This document shows, in pieces, positions 1 to 9,211 of a stretch of DNA of 64,000 bases; the first letter of the stretch is position 1; each line of letters starts with the position of its first letter. The notes beneath the pieces are model-generated. The model was not told the origin of the DNA and made no database searches. It was given only the letters and a program-made list of their open reading frames with translations. The position numbers and the translations under genes are program-made. This DNA is from Treponema sp. OMZ 787 (GTDB taxonomy: Bacteria > Spirochaetota > Spirochaetia > Treponematales > Treponemataceae): contig NZ_CP051198.1 of NCBI RefSeq assembly GCF_024181225.1, positions 372,001 to 436,000 of the forward strand. The letters run 5' to 3'.

Positions 1-251
1 TCCTACTTGCAGGGCTTGTAGGAACAGGCGGGCAGTTTTGTGTTACTGCCGCTTATGCTCATGCCCCTGCAGGTTCAATTTCGGTTTATGATTATACTCA
101 AATAGTTTTTTCTGCAATTTTCGGCTTTGCCTTTTTGGGAGAGCTTCCTGATCGATGGAGCCTTTTAGGCTTTGCGATAATTTTTGCAGTAGCTCTTTTT
201 ATGTTTTTACACCACGAAGATAAGGTAAAAAAGCATTTAGGTGCAAATTGA
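1..251 (+). CDS. EamA/DMT-family transporter, C-terminal end only
   Basis: An open frame enters from the left edge (first full codon at 3) and stops with TGA at 249-251, giving 82 residues. The tail holds a glycine-rich helix (LVGTGGQF), the segment AYAHAPAGSISVYDY, then two hydrophobic helices and a charged end HHEDKVKKHLGAN. This is typical of the last two or three helices of 10-TM drug/metabolite transporters of the EamA (DUF6) family. The substrate cannot be told from the fragment. The TSUP permease begins 30 bases downstream on the same strand and may be co-transcribed. Confidence 0.7.
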   Translation, partial: LLAGLVGTGGQFCVTAAYAHAPAGSISVYDYTQIVFSAIFGFAFLGELPDRWSLLGFAIIFAVALFMFLHHEDKVKKHLGAN

Positions 252-281
252 TGTTTACCGAAAAATAGTATGAGAGGTAAT

Positions 282-1070
282 ATGTATATATCGTTACAGG
301 CAATGATTTTTTTGTGTTTTTGTGTTTTTCTCGCAGGTTTTGTTGATTCGGCTGCCGGCGGAGGCGGCCTTATTTCTCTACCGGCCTATTTTTTTGTAGG
401 CCTTCCGGCTCATACAGCCATAGGATGTAATAAGTTTTCGGCAGCCTGCGGGACAACTCTTTCAACCTTCCGTTTTTTTAAACACGGGGCTCTTGAATGG
501 CGGGTAGCTCTGGTTTCGGCTGTTTTTTCCTTTGGGGCTTCTTATATCGGAATGCAAATTGCCCTCAGAATAGATCAAGCGGTATTAAAAACTGCTTTGA
601 TTTTAATATTTCCTGTGATAGCGGCTGTTCTTTTGATAAAAAGAGATTTCGGCAACGAAAACAAATCCAAGGAAATTCCTCAAAAAAAGGCTTTTGTTTT
701 GGCCGGCTTAATAGGTGCTTGTGTAGGTTTTTATGATGGGCTTATAGGACCCGGTACAGGAACAATCGCAATTATAGCTTATTCCGCATGGATGAGGTAT
801 GACCTAAAAACAGCCTCCGGAAATGCGAAACTGTTGAACTTAGCTTCAAACTATGCTTCTTTGACTGCGGTTCTATTGAATAATAAGGTTATTTTTTCGG
901 TGGCTGTTCCTGCTGCAGCTTGCGGTATTATCGGTAATTACTTAGGTGCCGGATTTGCTTTGAAGAAAGGTGCCTCCTTTATCCGGCCTCTTATGATTGT
1001 AGTTATAATTTTATTGTTTGCAAAATTATTTTATGATGTATTCGGTAAAATGATACTAGGACTATTTTAA
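282..1070 (+). CDS. TauE/SafE (TSUP) family membrane permease
   Basis: A 262-residue integral membrane protein of about eight hydrophobic segments. The first helix carries the family signature FVDSAAGGGGLISLPA, and the second half repeats the pattern with FYDGLIGPGTGT, the usual internal duplication of TSUP proteins. The family exports or imports small sulfur-containing or organic anions such as sulfite and sulfoacetate; the substrate here is unknown. An ATG lies four codons upstream at 270, but GAGAGG at 273-278 sits just before the ATG at 282, so 282 is preferred. The gene converges on the adenosine-deaminase-like gene with one base between the two stops, and no terminator is visible between them. 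Confidence 0.85.
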   Translation: MYISLQAMIFLCFCVFLAGFVDSAAGGGGLISLPAYFFVGLPAHTAIGCNKFSAACGTTLSTFRFFKHGALEWRVALVSAVFSFGASYIGMQIALRIDQAVLKTALILIFPVIAAVLLIKRDFGNENKSKEIPQKKAFVLAGLIGACVGFYDGLIGPGTGTIAIIAYSAWMRYDLKTASGNAKLLNLASNYASLTAVLLNNKVIFSVAVPAAACGIIGNYLGAGFALKKGASFIRPLMIVVIILLFAKLFYDVFGKMILGLF

Positions 1071-1071
1071 A

Positions 1072-1971
1072 TTATCTAATTGCCATTAATTGATCGGCTT
1101 CTTTTTCGGTTATAATTTTTTCGCTTACAAGGTCATAAAACTGCTCACTGTTTGTTTTTCCGAAAAAGAGAATGTCATCGGTTCCTATACTTATCGGCAC
1201 ACCTGCATCCATCATCTTACGCAAGGGATGAGATTTTAGGTCTTTTACCGCTCCCAGCATTACATTGCTTTGGGGGCAGACATTGCAACGGACCTTTCTA
1301 TCTGCTAAAAACTGCAGCACCTTGTCGCTTTGGGCTGCTCCTATACCATGCTGAACCTCATCCAAATCGAACATTTCAACAAAATATTTGACAGAAGCCG
1401 CATCTGAAAATTCTCCTACATGGGCCTTCTTTTTTAGGCCGTATTTTTCTGCCAATTTAAATATATACACACATTGTTCGATTCCCTCGGAAACTTCCGG
1501 GCCGTACAGGTCTATATTCTTAAATACCTTGCCGGCTATCATGGGTTCTACCCATTGCTTTAAGAAACTTTGGTCTATTGTTTTCGATATGCCGAGTTCG
1601 GGAATGATTTTGATTTTACTTTTATATTTTGTTACAATATTGCTGATAGCACTTAAAAAAGCATCTAAATCGCCGTTAAATTGTCTTATAAAGCCTATAT
1701 CAATAGAGCCTTCTATATAAACAACATTGTCTTCAATAGCACTCAAAATAGACATTTCAATAAGGTCTGTAACATGTTTTGCCGTGGTACATGCAGGCCG
1801 AGTATACTGTCCTATGATCTCGTGCATTTCATCAAGACCGTTCATTTTGCGAGGAAAATTGGGAATGTCAAATCCTGCCCATTTTTTATAGTCGGAATAC
1901 TTCATACTTAAATTAAGATGATTATGAGTATCAGCTTTGGGCTGTTTTTTATAGTAATCAAAATCTCTCAT
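1072..1971 (-). CDS. Adenosine deaminase family protein
   Basis: A 299-residue metal-dependent purine deaminase-like protein. All family active-site elements are present. There is an N-terminal HxH zinc pair (H16 and H18 in ADTHNHLNL), a zinc histidine with catalytic glutamate in AHVGE, a histidine in VQHGIGA, and the metal aspartate pair in [18 protein letters not shown] is the usual CPxSN loop. The protein is somewhat shorter than typical adenosine deaminases (about 330-350 residues), so the substrate could be adenosine or a related aminopurine; this is family-level inference. It lies 110 bases downstream of the hydrolase gene on the same strand and may share its transcript. Confidence 0.85.
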   Translation of the reverse strand: MRDFDYYKKQPKADTHNHLNLSMKYSDYKKWAGFDIPNFPRKMNGLDEMHEIIGQYTRPACTTAKHVTDLIEMSILSAIEDNVVYIEGSIDIGFIRQFNGDLDAFLSAISNIVTKYKSKIKIIPELGISKTIDQSFLKQWVEPMIAGKVFKNIDLYGPEVSEGIEQCVYIFKLAEKYGLKKKAHVGEFSDAASVKYFVEMFDLDEVQHGIGAAQSDKVLQFLADRKVRCNVCPQSNVMLGAVKDLKSHPLRKMMDAGVPISIGTDDILFFGKTNSEQFYDLVSEKIITEKEADQLMAIR

Positions 1972-2081
1972 TAAAACTTCCTTGTAAAACCTATAAGTAT
2001 AAGTATATCACTCTTTTTTAAAAAAGTCATACTAAATATACAATAATCCTATGATATTATCGGTATTTTTTATTAAAAAGT

Positions 2082-2849
2082 TTAATCCTTTAGAAATTCT
2101 ATTATTTTTTTTGCTACAAGCTCCTTTTCCACATCATTTGTAACGATATGGCTGCTTTTTTCAAGTATCAAATATTCGTTTTGAGTCCTTAAATTGTTAT
2201 CTATTAGATCTTTTACCTTAAACGGAACAAGTTTATCGGCCTTTGATAAGATTGTAAGGCTTTGTGATCTTATAAAAACCATGTTTTTTAAAGCTAATTT
2301 TTGTAATTTATAAAGATCTGCGGTTTTTGCGATGTATTCTACGCCATTATAGTCCGTCATTGCTCTGCCGTATTCCGGATCGTGCTCATAAGTTTTTTTT
2401 ACCGTTTCGATCTTTTTGACAAAAAATTTTAAAAAAGGAGTCAGTTTTATACGGTTATCCGTTGCTATAAAGGCCGGTGCACATAAAAATATTTTTTCAG
2501 GGTTAAAGCGTGCGGCAATTAAAGAGGTTAATACCCCTCCCATCGATAGACCTCCTACAAAAACTCTTTCATACATTGCACATAAATCAATGTATTCATC
2601 ACAAACCTTGCGGAGCCAGTCTTTCCAGCCGGTAGCCAGAAAATCGTTTTTATTTGTGCCGTGACCAGGGAGCCTGGGTATATATATATTATATCCGGCT
2701 TCATTCAGCTGATGTCCCAACCAAATCATCTCCCTGGGAGAACCTGTGTAACCATGAATCAGCAAAATAGCCGGAGCGGTTTTGAGGCCTTTTAAAAAAA
2801 AGGGTTTTGTTGTATCTGAAAGTTTTATAGGATAATTGTCAAAAAACAC
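2082..2849 (-). CDS. Alpha/beta hydrolase, carboxylesterase or monoacylglycerol-lipase type
   Basis: A 255-residue cytoplasmic hydrolase with no signal peptide. It has the oxyanion-hole motif LLIHGYTGSP near residue 30, a GHGT turn, the nucleophile elbow GLSMGG near residue 100, an acid-loop aspartate in SKADKLVPF, and a late histidine in KSSHIVTND. This order and size fit Est30-like carboxylesterases and monoglyceride lipases. The start is GTG at 2849, preceded by AAGGAG with a 7-base spacer. The gene is divergent from the binding-protein gene at 3080. Confidence 0.85.
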   Translation of the reverse strand: MFFDNYPIKLSDTTKPFFLKGLKTAPAILLIHGYTGSPREMIWLGHQLNEAGYNIYIPRLPGHGTNKNDFLATGWKDWLRKVCDEYIDLCAMYERVFVGGLSMGGVLTSLIAARFNPEKIFLCAPAFIATDNRIKLTPFLKFFVKKIETVKKTYEHDPEYGRAMTDYNGVEYIAKTADLYKLQKLALKNMVFIRSQSLTILSKADKLVPFKVKDLIDNNLRTQNEYLILEKSSHIVTNDVEKELVAKKIIEFLKD

Positions 2850-3014
2850 GTAAAATCTCCTTCAAAAGTTTAGCACAATCTATTATATACCTTTTTTTAT
2901 AAATAAACTAGGTATCATATCTTAAATTTTGGGATAGATATAAATAAAATGATTTTTACTTTGAGATAATATTTTTTTGTTTTTTGAGATTTTCATACTT
3001 TCAAAGATTGGTAC

Positions 3015-3043
3015 TTGTGCATTTAAAGAATATGTACTATAGT
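3015..3043 (+). promoter_or_regulatory. Candidate sigma-70 promoter for the binding-protein gene
   Basis: TTGTGC at 3015-3020 and TATAGT at 3038-3043 are separated by 17 bases, about 37 bases before the ATG at 3080. The region 2850-3079 is otherwise an AT-rich divergent intergenic stretch in which I see no RNA gene. The -35 match is moderate. Confidence 0.4.
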
Positions 3044-3547
3044 TATGGAAAGATATATATATATCCAGGGAGATTGTAAATGAAAAAAATCATTTCAGCA
3101 TTATCAATCGCTGTGCTATTGCTTGCAATTACAAGCTGCGGCGGTAAGTCGGAAAAGAACAACGCTGTTCTTAAAGTTATAAAAGAAGCCGAAGGTATGA
3201 CCCTTGATCAGCTTTTCGAAAAAGCCTATCAAGAATCAAACGGAAAGGTTTTAAAAGGCTTGGGGAACTCAAGCCGAGGTAAAACTGCGGGAGAAACCTT
3301 TGTGAATGCAATAAAGGCAAAATATCCCGACTATACAGGAAAGATAGATTGGTCTCAGCCTAAGAACAATACTATCTTTGATCAGCTTACAAATGACAAC
3401 AAAAACGTTAAGCCCGAATTCTCTATGACCCTTATTCAGGATGGAGCTCAGATTAAATCTAAGATGATTGATACGGGTATTTTGCATAACTTTGTTCCTA
3501 AAGATTGGAAAGAATCAAAGGGAATCGATATGAAAGAAAACGGAAAT

Positions 3548-3556
3548 CCCTTGGCC
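3548..3556. repeat. Target site duplication, left copy
   Basis: CCCTTGGCC at 3548-3556 is repeated exactly at 4731-4739 on the other side of the insertion sequence. Nine bases is within the range known for the ISAs1 family. Confidence 0.95.
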
Positions 3557-3572
3557 CACGGAAATCAATTTT
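3557..3572 (+). repeat. Left terminal inverted repeat of the insertion sequence
   Basis: A 16-base perfect inverted match to 4715-4730. Identity ends at the seventeenth base. The transposase stop codon (4720-4722) lies inside the right repeat. Confidence 0.93.
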
Positions 3573-3597
3573 ACTAAAACCTGCCGATAATGTAGGT

Positions 3598-4722
3598 ATG
3601 GAAATAGAAAATATATTTGATTACTTTAGCAACATTAAAATAATTAGCAATCACGACGGATATTTTTACAGCGTAAACGAAGCTTTAAAAATATTATTAC
3701 TTGGTCTTCTTTGTGGCCGTAAAAACATTAGAGAGATACACGAGTGGGCAACTGAAGATATTATAAAAGAAAAACTTAGCAAAGAATTCGGTATAGATAA
3801 AATACCTTGCTATTATTGGCTTACCTGTCTACTTAAATTGATAAACATAGACTCATTAAACGAATGTTTTATGAATATGGCTGAGGCTCTTATCAAAGAA
3901 TACGGTACAGAAAAACCTCTTACAATAGCAATAGACGGAAAAACTATCCGTTCAACAGATAAAATGACTAGCTATGAAAGTCCGTTACACATAGTTTCTG
4001 CCCAAGTTGCAGAATTCGGTATAACATTGGCGCAAAAATGTGTTAAAGGAAAGACAAATGAGATACCAACCGTTCAAGCTCTTATAAAAACTCTTAACAT
4101 AAAAGGGCATATAATTGTTGCAGATGCCTTAAATTGTCAAAAAGAAACAACAAAAATCATAAAAGAAGGAAAAGGGGACTATTTATTATCTGTAAAAGGA
4201 AACCAACCTTTACTAAAAACGGATATTGAAGAATATGTTCAAGATGAAATTTTAAGACAACAAATGGACACGGCTTGTACAAGTGAAAAAAATCGTGAAA
4301 GAGTTGAAAAGCGAACAGCCTTCTGTACAACAAATTTAGTTTGGATGGATAATAAAGAAGAATGGGCAGGGTTAAGTTGTATTGGAGCTATTCATTCAGA
4401 GTTTAAGAGTAAGAAAGAAAAATCTGATGAATGGCATTATTATATTTCAAGTAGAAAACTTACAGCTGACGAACTATTGGAGATAGCAAGAAAAGAATGG
4501 GCTGTAGAAACCATGCATTGGTTATTAGATGTTCATTTTAGAGAAGACTTTTGTCGGCTTTTAGATAAAAATCTACAACAAGCATTGAACATAGGACGAA
4601 AAGTAGCGTTAAATTTGATATCGAGATACAAACAAAAAAATGCACCTAAAGCTTCTTTATCTCACATTATGTTTAAAGCTCTCATGGATATATCTTTTGT
4701 CAAAAAGATATTACAAAATTGA
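3598..4722 (+). CDS. ISAs1-family DDE transposase
   Basis: A 374-residue transposase of the H-repeat-associated (ISAs1) family. The N-terminal part carries the associated domain (FDYFSNIK... GLLCGRKNIREIHEWA). The catalytic acidic residues lie in IAIDGKTIRS (first Asp), IIVADALNCQ (second Asp) and EWAVETMHWLLDVHF (Glu), the usual DDE spacing of the family. The frame is open further upstream, but those codons lie outside the element, so the ATG at 3598 is used. No frameshift or missing catalytic residue is seen, so the element may be active. Its reading direction is the same as the interrupted gene. Confidence 0.93.
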   Translation: MEIENIFDYFSNIKIISNHDGYFYSVNEALKILLLGLLCGRKNIREIHEWATEDIIKEKLSKEFGIDKIPCYYWLTCLLKLINIDSLNECFMNMAEALIKEYGTEKPLTIAIDGKTIRSTDKMTSYESPLHIVSAQVAEFGITLAQKCVKGKTNEIPTVQALIKTLNIKGHIIVADALNCQKETTKIIKEGKGDYLLSVKGNQPLLKTDIEEYVQDEILRQQMDTACTSEKNRERVEKRTAFCTTNLVWMDNKEEWAGLSCIGAIHSEFKSKKEKSDEWHYYISSRKLTADELLEIARKEWAVETMHWLLDVHFREDFCRLLDKNLQQALNIGRKVALNLISRYKQKNAPKASLSHIMFKALMDISFVKKILQN

Positions 4723-5588
4723 TTTCCGTGCCCTTGGCCTTGCAGACCTTGAACAAGGTTTTTATGTATAATAATGTAGATGCTTCAAATAAGTTTTTAA
4801 ATGTATGGGATTTTGTAAAGGAAGGCCAAAGTCCCTTGTTTATGGGCTTGGAATCCGAGCCTATCGGAAAAAACTTTTTGCTTATGTTGACCCACGAAAA
4901 ATACTCAAAGGTTGTAAAAGCCGCCTATGATGCTTTGCCTGAAGCCGATAAGGCTTATTTTAAACCAACTGTAGACAGCTTGGAAAAAACAGCTAAGGAG
5001 CTCGGTTTAAACGAAAACGGCAAATATGCTCTCGGCTGGATTAAGCTTTTTGTTTCACAGTTTAATTTAAAAACCGATGACGGCCCCATCAGTGTCGACT
5101 TGGTAAAAAAATCTTCCAAAGATCAAACAGGCTTATTGGTTTACTCCAAACTGCGCTCAATCAAAGAAACGGAAGAATCTTCAGTAAACAATATCACTGT
5201 TGCCGCTTATCAGGACGGATATAAGGGCTTCGGCGGTTATGCTTATAAGCACTATTTGCAGGTACTTAACAATGCTCCTCTTCCTTGGACAGCCTGTGCC
5301 TTTATCGCTTATATGGTGACAACTAAAGAAGGCTTCCATCCTTGGGGAAAGGACATGGGCGGATACAGCTCCAACCCTGCTATAAATCAAGACCACAGTA
5401 TGGATGGATATGTTGATGAAGAAGTAAAAGGCGAAATCAAAAAGATAAATAAATTCCCTGCCAAAAACGACAGGGGTTATGACTGGTGGACAGGAGAAGG
5501 AAAAGGCGGCTTAATTGTCGAAGACCCCGTATACTGTGCAAGCGTAACCTTTACCGTAGGTGAATGGATAAGCTCTTTAAGAAATTAA
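4719..5588 (+). pseudogene. ABC transporter substrate-binding protein, 3' part, detached by the insertion sequence
   Basis: This frame starts inside the right inverted repeat, passes through the second target-duplication copy (Pro-Leu-Ala codons 4731-4739), and continues the binding protein for 282 residues to TAA at 5586-5588. It has no signal peptide and only chance starts, so any product would stay in the cytoplasm. The remaining sequence looks undamaged, with no stops, and ends in an aromatic-rich region (YDWWTGEGKGG). Precise excision would restore the gene. Confidence 0.85.
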
Positions 5589-5645
5589 TAGCGGTTAATT
5601 AACATTTGCTCTTATTTAAGTAATTAAAAAGAGTTTTTATAAATA

Positions 5646-5690
5646 GGTTTCCGCTGTCTTAATTTTAAAAACGGCGGAAACCTTTGTTTT
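5646..5690 (+). terminator. Intra-operon stem-loop terminator or attenuator
   Basis: GGTTTCCGCTGT (5646-5657) pairs with ACGGCGGAAACC (5671-5682) as a 12-bp stem with one G-U pair, followed by a T-rich tract (5683-5690). It lies between the binding-protein gene and the permease gene. A partial terminator here is a common way to make more binding protein than membrane subunits. The Shine-Dalgarno of the permease follows at 5695. Confidence 0.7.
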
Positions 5691-5704
5691 TATTGGAGGA
5701 GATT

Positions 5705-7507
5705 TTGACTAAGACAATTCCGCGTGCCGTATTTTTAAATCAAAGCAAAGATTTTTTTAGAAAGCCGCAAAATATGATATTGCTTATATTCGGTGTTGTG
5801 CTTTCTGTTACGACTATAGCTCCGATAGTAACTATTCTTTTGGATACAATTACGGTTCACCCCGGTACTATAGATGCCATGCATGGGCCTGACGGCTTTA
5901 CCGTTTTTAACTGGAAGGATATTTTTACCGGCTCTCTTGCTGTAAGAAATTTTTGGAGCCCGCTTACAAATACCTTGCTGCTTGCGATATTCAGCTGCAT
6001 AGGGGCTATCTTAATAGGCGGCGTTTTTGCATATTTGATTACGCGTACAAATATAAAATGCAAAAAATATCTGAATATCGTTTTTATTTTTCCATATATA
6101 ATGCCTCAGTGGACATTAGCTCTTACATGGATGAACCTTTTTAAGAGCACAGCCGTTACGGGAGGCTCTAACGGAATTCTTGCAGGGCTTTTCGGCATTA
6201 CGATGCCTGCATGGTGGGCTGAGGGCCTTTTCCCTTCTATAGTTGTTTTGTCCTTGCACTATGCGGCCTTTGCCTATATCTTAATAGGCGGCATATTTAA
6301 AAATATGGACTCCAACCTTGAAGAAGCAGCCTTGATCTTAAATACCTCAAAATCAAAGATATTCCGCAAGGTAACCCTTCCCTTATTAAGACCTGCAATC
6401 CTATCTACTATCTTGCTCGTATTCGGAAGTGCTATGGGAAGCTATCCCGTTCCTCACTATTTAAAATTGACAACCCTTTCTACCAAATACATAGACTTAA
6501 AGGTTGTAAGAACAGGACAGGCGAGTATTATCGGCGTAGTGATGATGGTCTTTGGAATTTTAATATTGATTACAAACAGGCTCAGTATGAAGTCCCGAAA
6601 AAATTATACCACAATTACAGGCAAAAGCGGACAGGTCAGTAAGGTCAATGTGGGAAAAATCGGACAATATTTAATTCCGGCAATATTAATTATTTTTACC
6701 TTATTTACAGGAATATATCCCGTTATTTCCTTTGCCTTTGAAACATTTTTACCCAACCCGGGAGACTACAGCTTTTTTAGAACCGGGGACTTTGCAAACC
6801 TTACCTTAAAATGGTGGACCCATCATTCAACAGAAGATGTAGGTATGTACGGCCAATTCGGTATTTTATATAACCGGGCCTTTTGGATGAGCTTTAGAGG
6901 AACCATACTCGTTGCCGTTTCTTGTGCATTCCTTGCAGGAACAATAGGTCTTTTAATAGGCTATGCAGTAAGCAAGCACAGAAGAAACAAATTTGCAAAC
7001 TATGTAAACGACATAGCTTTTTTGCCATACCTTTTGCCTTCTCTCGCTGTAGGTATAGCATTCTTTATCTTCGGGTCGATGATGGGCATCTATGATACAT
7101 TTTTGCTTTTGATAATAGTCGGAACAATTAAGTACATTCCTTTTTCGTCGAGGAGCTCTCTTAACTCGATGCTTCAAATCAGCAACGAGATAGAAGAATC
7201 GGCTTTGATACAGGATACGCCTTGGCATAAGCGCATGACAAAGATAATAATTCCCATTCAAAAAACGGCGATTTTAAGCGGCTATCTTTTACCCTTTATA
7301 ACCTGTGTCAGGGAGCTAAGCTTATTTATGCTCTTGTGCAGTCAGTCAAAGATAAGCACAACCATGTTGGACTATTATGACGAAATGGGCTTATACGCCT
7401 TTTCAAGTGCAATCAACTTAATTTTAATTATATTTATTTTGGCCGTCAACTTCGGATTGAACAAACTTACAAAGGCCGGAATTGATTCGGGACTAGGAGG
7501 AAAATAA
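5705..7507 (+). CDS. ABC importer permease, fused two-domain FbpB/AfuB type
   Basis: A 600-residue inner-membrane protein made of two BPD_transp_1 permease units joined head to tail, about 12 helices in total. The coupling (EAA) motifs are recognisable in each half: LEEAALILNTSKSKIFRKV in the first, and IEESALIQDTPWHKRMTKI in the second. This fused layout is typical of iron(III) and thiamine importers. GGAGGAG at 5695-5701 points to TTG at 5705 as start rather than the TTG at 5684. The stop overlaps the ATPase start by one base (TAATG). The partner binding protein upstream is disrupted by the insertion sequence. Confidence 0.88.
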   Translation: MTKTIPRAVFLNQSKDFFRKPQNMILLIFGVVLSVTTIAPIVTILLDTITVHPGTIDAMHGPDGFTVFNWKDIFTGSLAVRNFWSPLTNTLLLAIFSCIGAILIGGVFAYLITRTNIKCKKYLNIVFIFPYIMPQWTLALTWMNLFKSTAVTGGSNGILAGLFGITMPAWWAEGLFPSIVVLSLHYAAFAYILIGGIFKNMDSNLEEAALILNTSKSKIFRKVTLPLLRPAILSTILLVFGSAMGSYPVPHYLKLTTLSTKYIDLKVVRTGQASIIGVVMMVFGILILITNRLSMKSRKNYTTITGKSGQVSKVNVGKIGQYLIPAILIIFTLFTGIYPVISFAFETFLPNPGDYSFFRTGDFANLTLKWWTHHSTEDVGMYGQFGILYNRAFWMSFRGTILVAVSCAFLAGTIGLLIGYAVSKHRRNKFANYVNDIAFLPYLLPSLAVGIAFFIFGSMMGIYDTFLLLIIVGTIKYIPFSSRSSLNSMLQISNEIEESALIQDTPWHKRMTKIIIPIQKTAILSGYLLPFITCVRELSLFMLLCSQSKISTTMLDYYDEMGLYAFSSAINLILIIFILAVNFGLNKLTKAGIDSGLGGK

Positions 7508-9162
7508 TGCCTGAGATAATTTTACAAAACCTTACCAAAAGATGGGGAAAATTTTACGGAACGGATAATTTAAATTTAACTATAGAAAATAATTCGTTTA
7601 TTACTCTGCTGGGGCCTTCAGGCTGCGGCAAAACAACAACACTTAGAATGATTGCCGGTCTTGAAACACCGACAAGCGGAAAGATAATAATCGACGGAGA
7701 AACCGTTTTTGACAGCGAACAAGGCATAAACATTCCTGCAAATAAAAGAAAGGTCGGCTTTTTGTTTCAAAACTATGCCCTCTGGCCGAATATGACCGTT
7801 TATGAAAACATAAGTTTCGGCTTAAAAAATATCAAAGAAGAAATGCCCCTATGCGATTTTGAAATTAAAAGAATAGACGATTTAAAAAAGATTTTAAGTG
7901 AAAGCGGAAAACTTATCGAAATTATTTCCGATTCTCAGGTTAAGGATAAAAAGGCCGGTAAAAAGCTGGATGAAAAAATTGCCTTAATCAAAATTATCGA
8001 TGGGTTTATCGTATCGGAGTATACGGCAAAAACCGTTTTATCTTATGGGCTTGAAAAACTTGATAATCGGGAAGAAAAAATAAAGGCAATACTTTCCGGC
8101 TTGGATGAAAAAAGAGCTGCTCTTTTGGATAAGCATAAAAAGAACGGAGTTTCAGTAAATGCAAATTATGAGCTTGTAGATTCAAATGGTGAAGTTGTAA
8201 AAAAGGTGCGTAAGCTCGAAAACGAAGAAATAGACTTAATAGTCCGCCGTGTTTCCCGCATCGTAAAAATCGGAATGTTTATGGATAGGTATCCTAACGA
8301 GCTTTCAGGAGGACAGCAGCAAAGGGTTGCCATTGCCCGAACCTTGGCTCCCGGGCCTAAGGTTCTTTTTATGGATGAACCCCTTTCAAACCTCGATGCA
8401 AAGCTGCGTCTTGAAATGCGCAGTGAATTGCAGCGCCTCCATCTGGACACAAAATCGACCTTTATCTATGTTACCCATGATCAGCTTGAAGCTATGACCT
8501 TGGCGACAAAGATATGCTTGATGGATAACGGCCTTTTGCAGCAATATGATGCCCCCTTGGATATCTATGAAAAACCTGTAAACCTTTTTACGGCAGACTT
8601 TATCGGTAACCCCTCTATAAATTTTGTAGAAGCCGTAGGCGAGTCTAGTGAAGACGGAGATTTTAATCTAACTTGTTTAGAAGGTTTAAAATTTAAATTT
8701 AAACCTGCACAAAAAATCGATTATAAAGAATGGCTTTTAAAAACGGAAGCTGAAATTAAAAAAGAAAGGGAAGAAGAAGCCGAGCGTACAAAAAACGCCG
8801 AAAAAGAAAATAAGATTTTGCCTTTTAAATATCACATCGCAAAGACTGACGAAACCGAGCTTGCTTTAAATTCGGCTGCTCCGAGTGAAAAAGATTTTAT
8901 TCTGGGAATCCGTCCCGAATTTATTAAGATACACGAAAACGGAAGACTTACCGGAACAATCTACAGCTCGATGCCCACAGGTATGGAAACTACGGTTAAG
9001 ATTAAGGTTGGGAACCTGCTTTTAACGGGTGTGGTATTTTTAAACATAACCTACAAGATAGGTGAAAAAATAAAATTCGATATTGAGGGTGATAGAATTA
9101 TGCTCTTTTCAGGCCTTAATCAGAGGTTGATTTCTTTGGGCTCCTTGGAAAAAGAAGTTTAA
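7507..9162 (+). CDS. ABC importer ATPase, FbpC/PotA-like, with a large insertion
   Basis: A 551-residue nucleotide-binding subunit. Walker A GPSGCGKTT lies at 36-44, the Q-loop FLFQNYALWPN near 92, the signature LSGGQQQRVAIAR from about 266, Walker B VLFMDEP near 287, and the switch YVTHDQ near 318. Q-loop and signature are about 170 residues apart, against roughly 50 in ordinary relatives. The extra 120 or so residues (about 118-240) are charged and probably helical (DDLKKILSESGK, KKAGKKLDEKIAL, NREEKIKAIL). A second lysine/glutamate-rich insert (KKEREEEAERTKNAEKENK) interrupts the C-terminal TOBE-like region. All catalytic motifs are intact. Translation is coupled to the permease. Confidence 0.9.
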   Translation: MPEIILQNLTKRWGKFYGTDNLNLTIENNSFITLLGPSGCGKTTTLRMIAGLETPTSGKIIIDGETVFDSEQGINIPANKRKVGFLFQNYALWPNMTVYENISFGLKNIKEEMPLCDFEIKRIDDLKKILSESGKLIEIISDSQVKDKKAGKKLDEKIALIKIIDGFIVSEYTAKTVLSYGLEKLDNREEKIKAILSGLDEKRAALLDKHKKNGVSVNANYELVDSNGEVVKKVRKLENEEIDLIVRRVSRIVKIGMFMDRYPNELSGGQQQRVAIARTLAPGPKVLFMDEPLSNLDAKLRLEMRSELQRLHLDTKSTFIYVTHDQLEAMTLATKICLMDNGLLQQYDAPLDIYEKPVNLFTADFIGNPSINFVEAVGESSEDGDFNLTCLEGLKFKFKPAQKIDYKEWLLKTEAEIKKEREEEAERTKNAEKENKILPFKYHIAKTDETELALNSAAPSEKDFILGIRPEFIKIHENGRLTGTIYSSMPTGMETTVKIKVGNLLLTGVVFLNITYKIGEKIKFDIEGDRIMLFSGLNQRLISLGSLEKEV

Positions 9163-9211
9163 TTCCTGTATGTTTTTTAATATAATCAAGTTTTTACGAG
9201 GAGAGTAAAGT

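Larger units (their letters stand above)
3080..3577 (+). pseudogene. ABC transporter substrate-binding lipoprotein, 5' part, split by an insertion sequence
   Basis: The first 159 codons of a binding protein, followed by 6 codons read into the insertion sequence before a stop at 3575-3577. It opens with a lipoprotein signal (MKKIISALSIAVLLLAITSC, lipid cysteine 20). If the insertion and one copy of the 9-bp target duplication are removed, this frame joins exactly to the frame continuing at 4740 and gives an unbroken 441-residue protein ending at 5588. The following fused FbpB-type permease and FbpC-type ATPase indicate an iron- or polyamine-like importer; the ligand is not determined. The break leaves a truncated lipoprotein unlikely to bind ligand. 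Confidence 0.85.
3557..4730 (+). mobile_element. ISAs1-family insertion sequence (1174 bp), complete
   Basis: The element is bounded by perfect 16-bp terminal inverted repeats. The left one, CACGGAAATCAATTTT, is at 3557-3572, and its exact reverse complement is at 4715-4730. It is flanked by a perfect 9-bp direct repeat (3548-3556 and 4731-4739) and holds one full-length transposase on the plus strand. Intact ends, intact transposase and an unmutated target duplication all point to a recent insertion. Confidence 0.95.
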
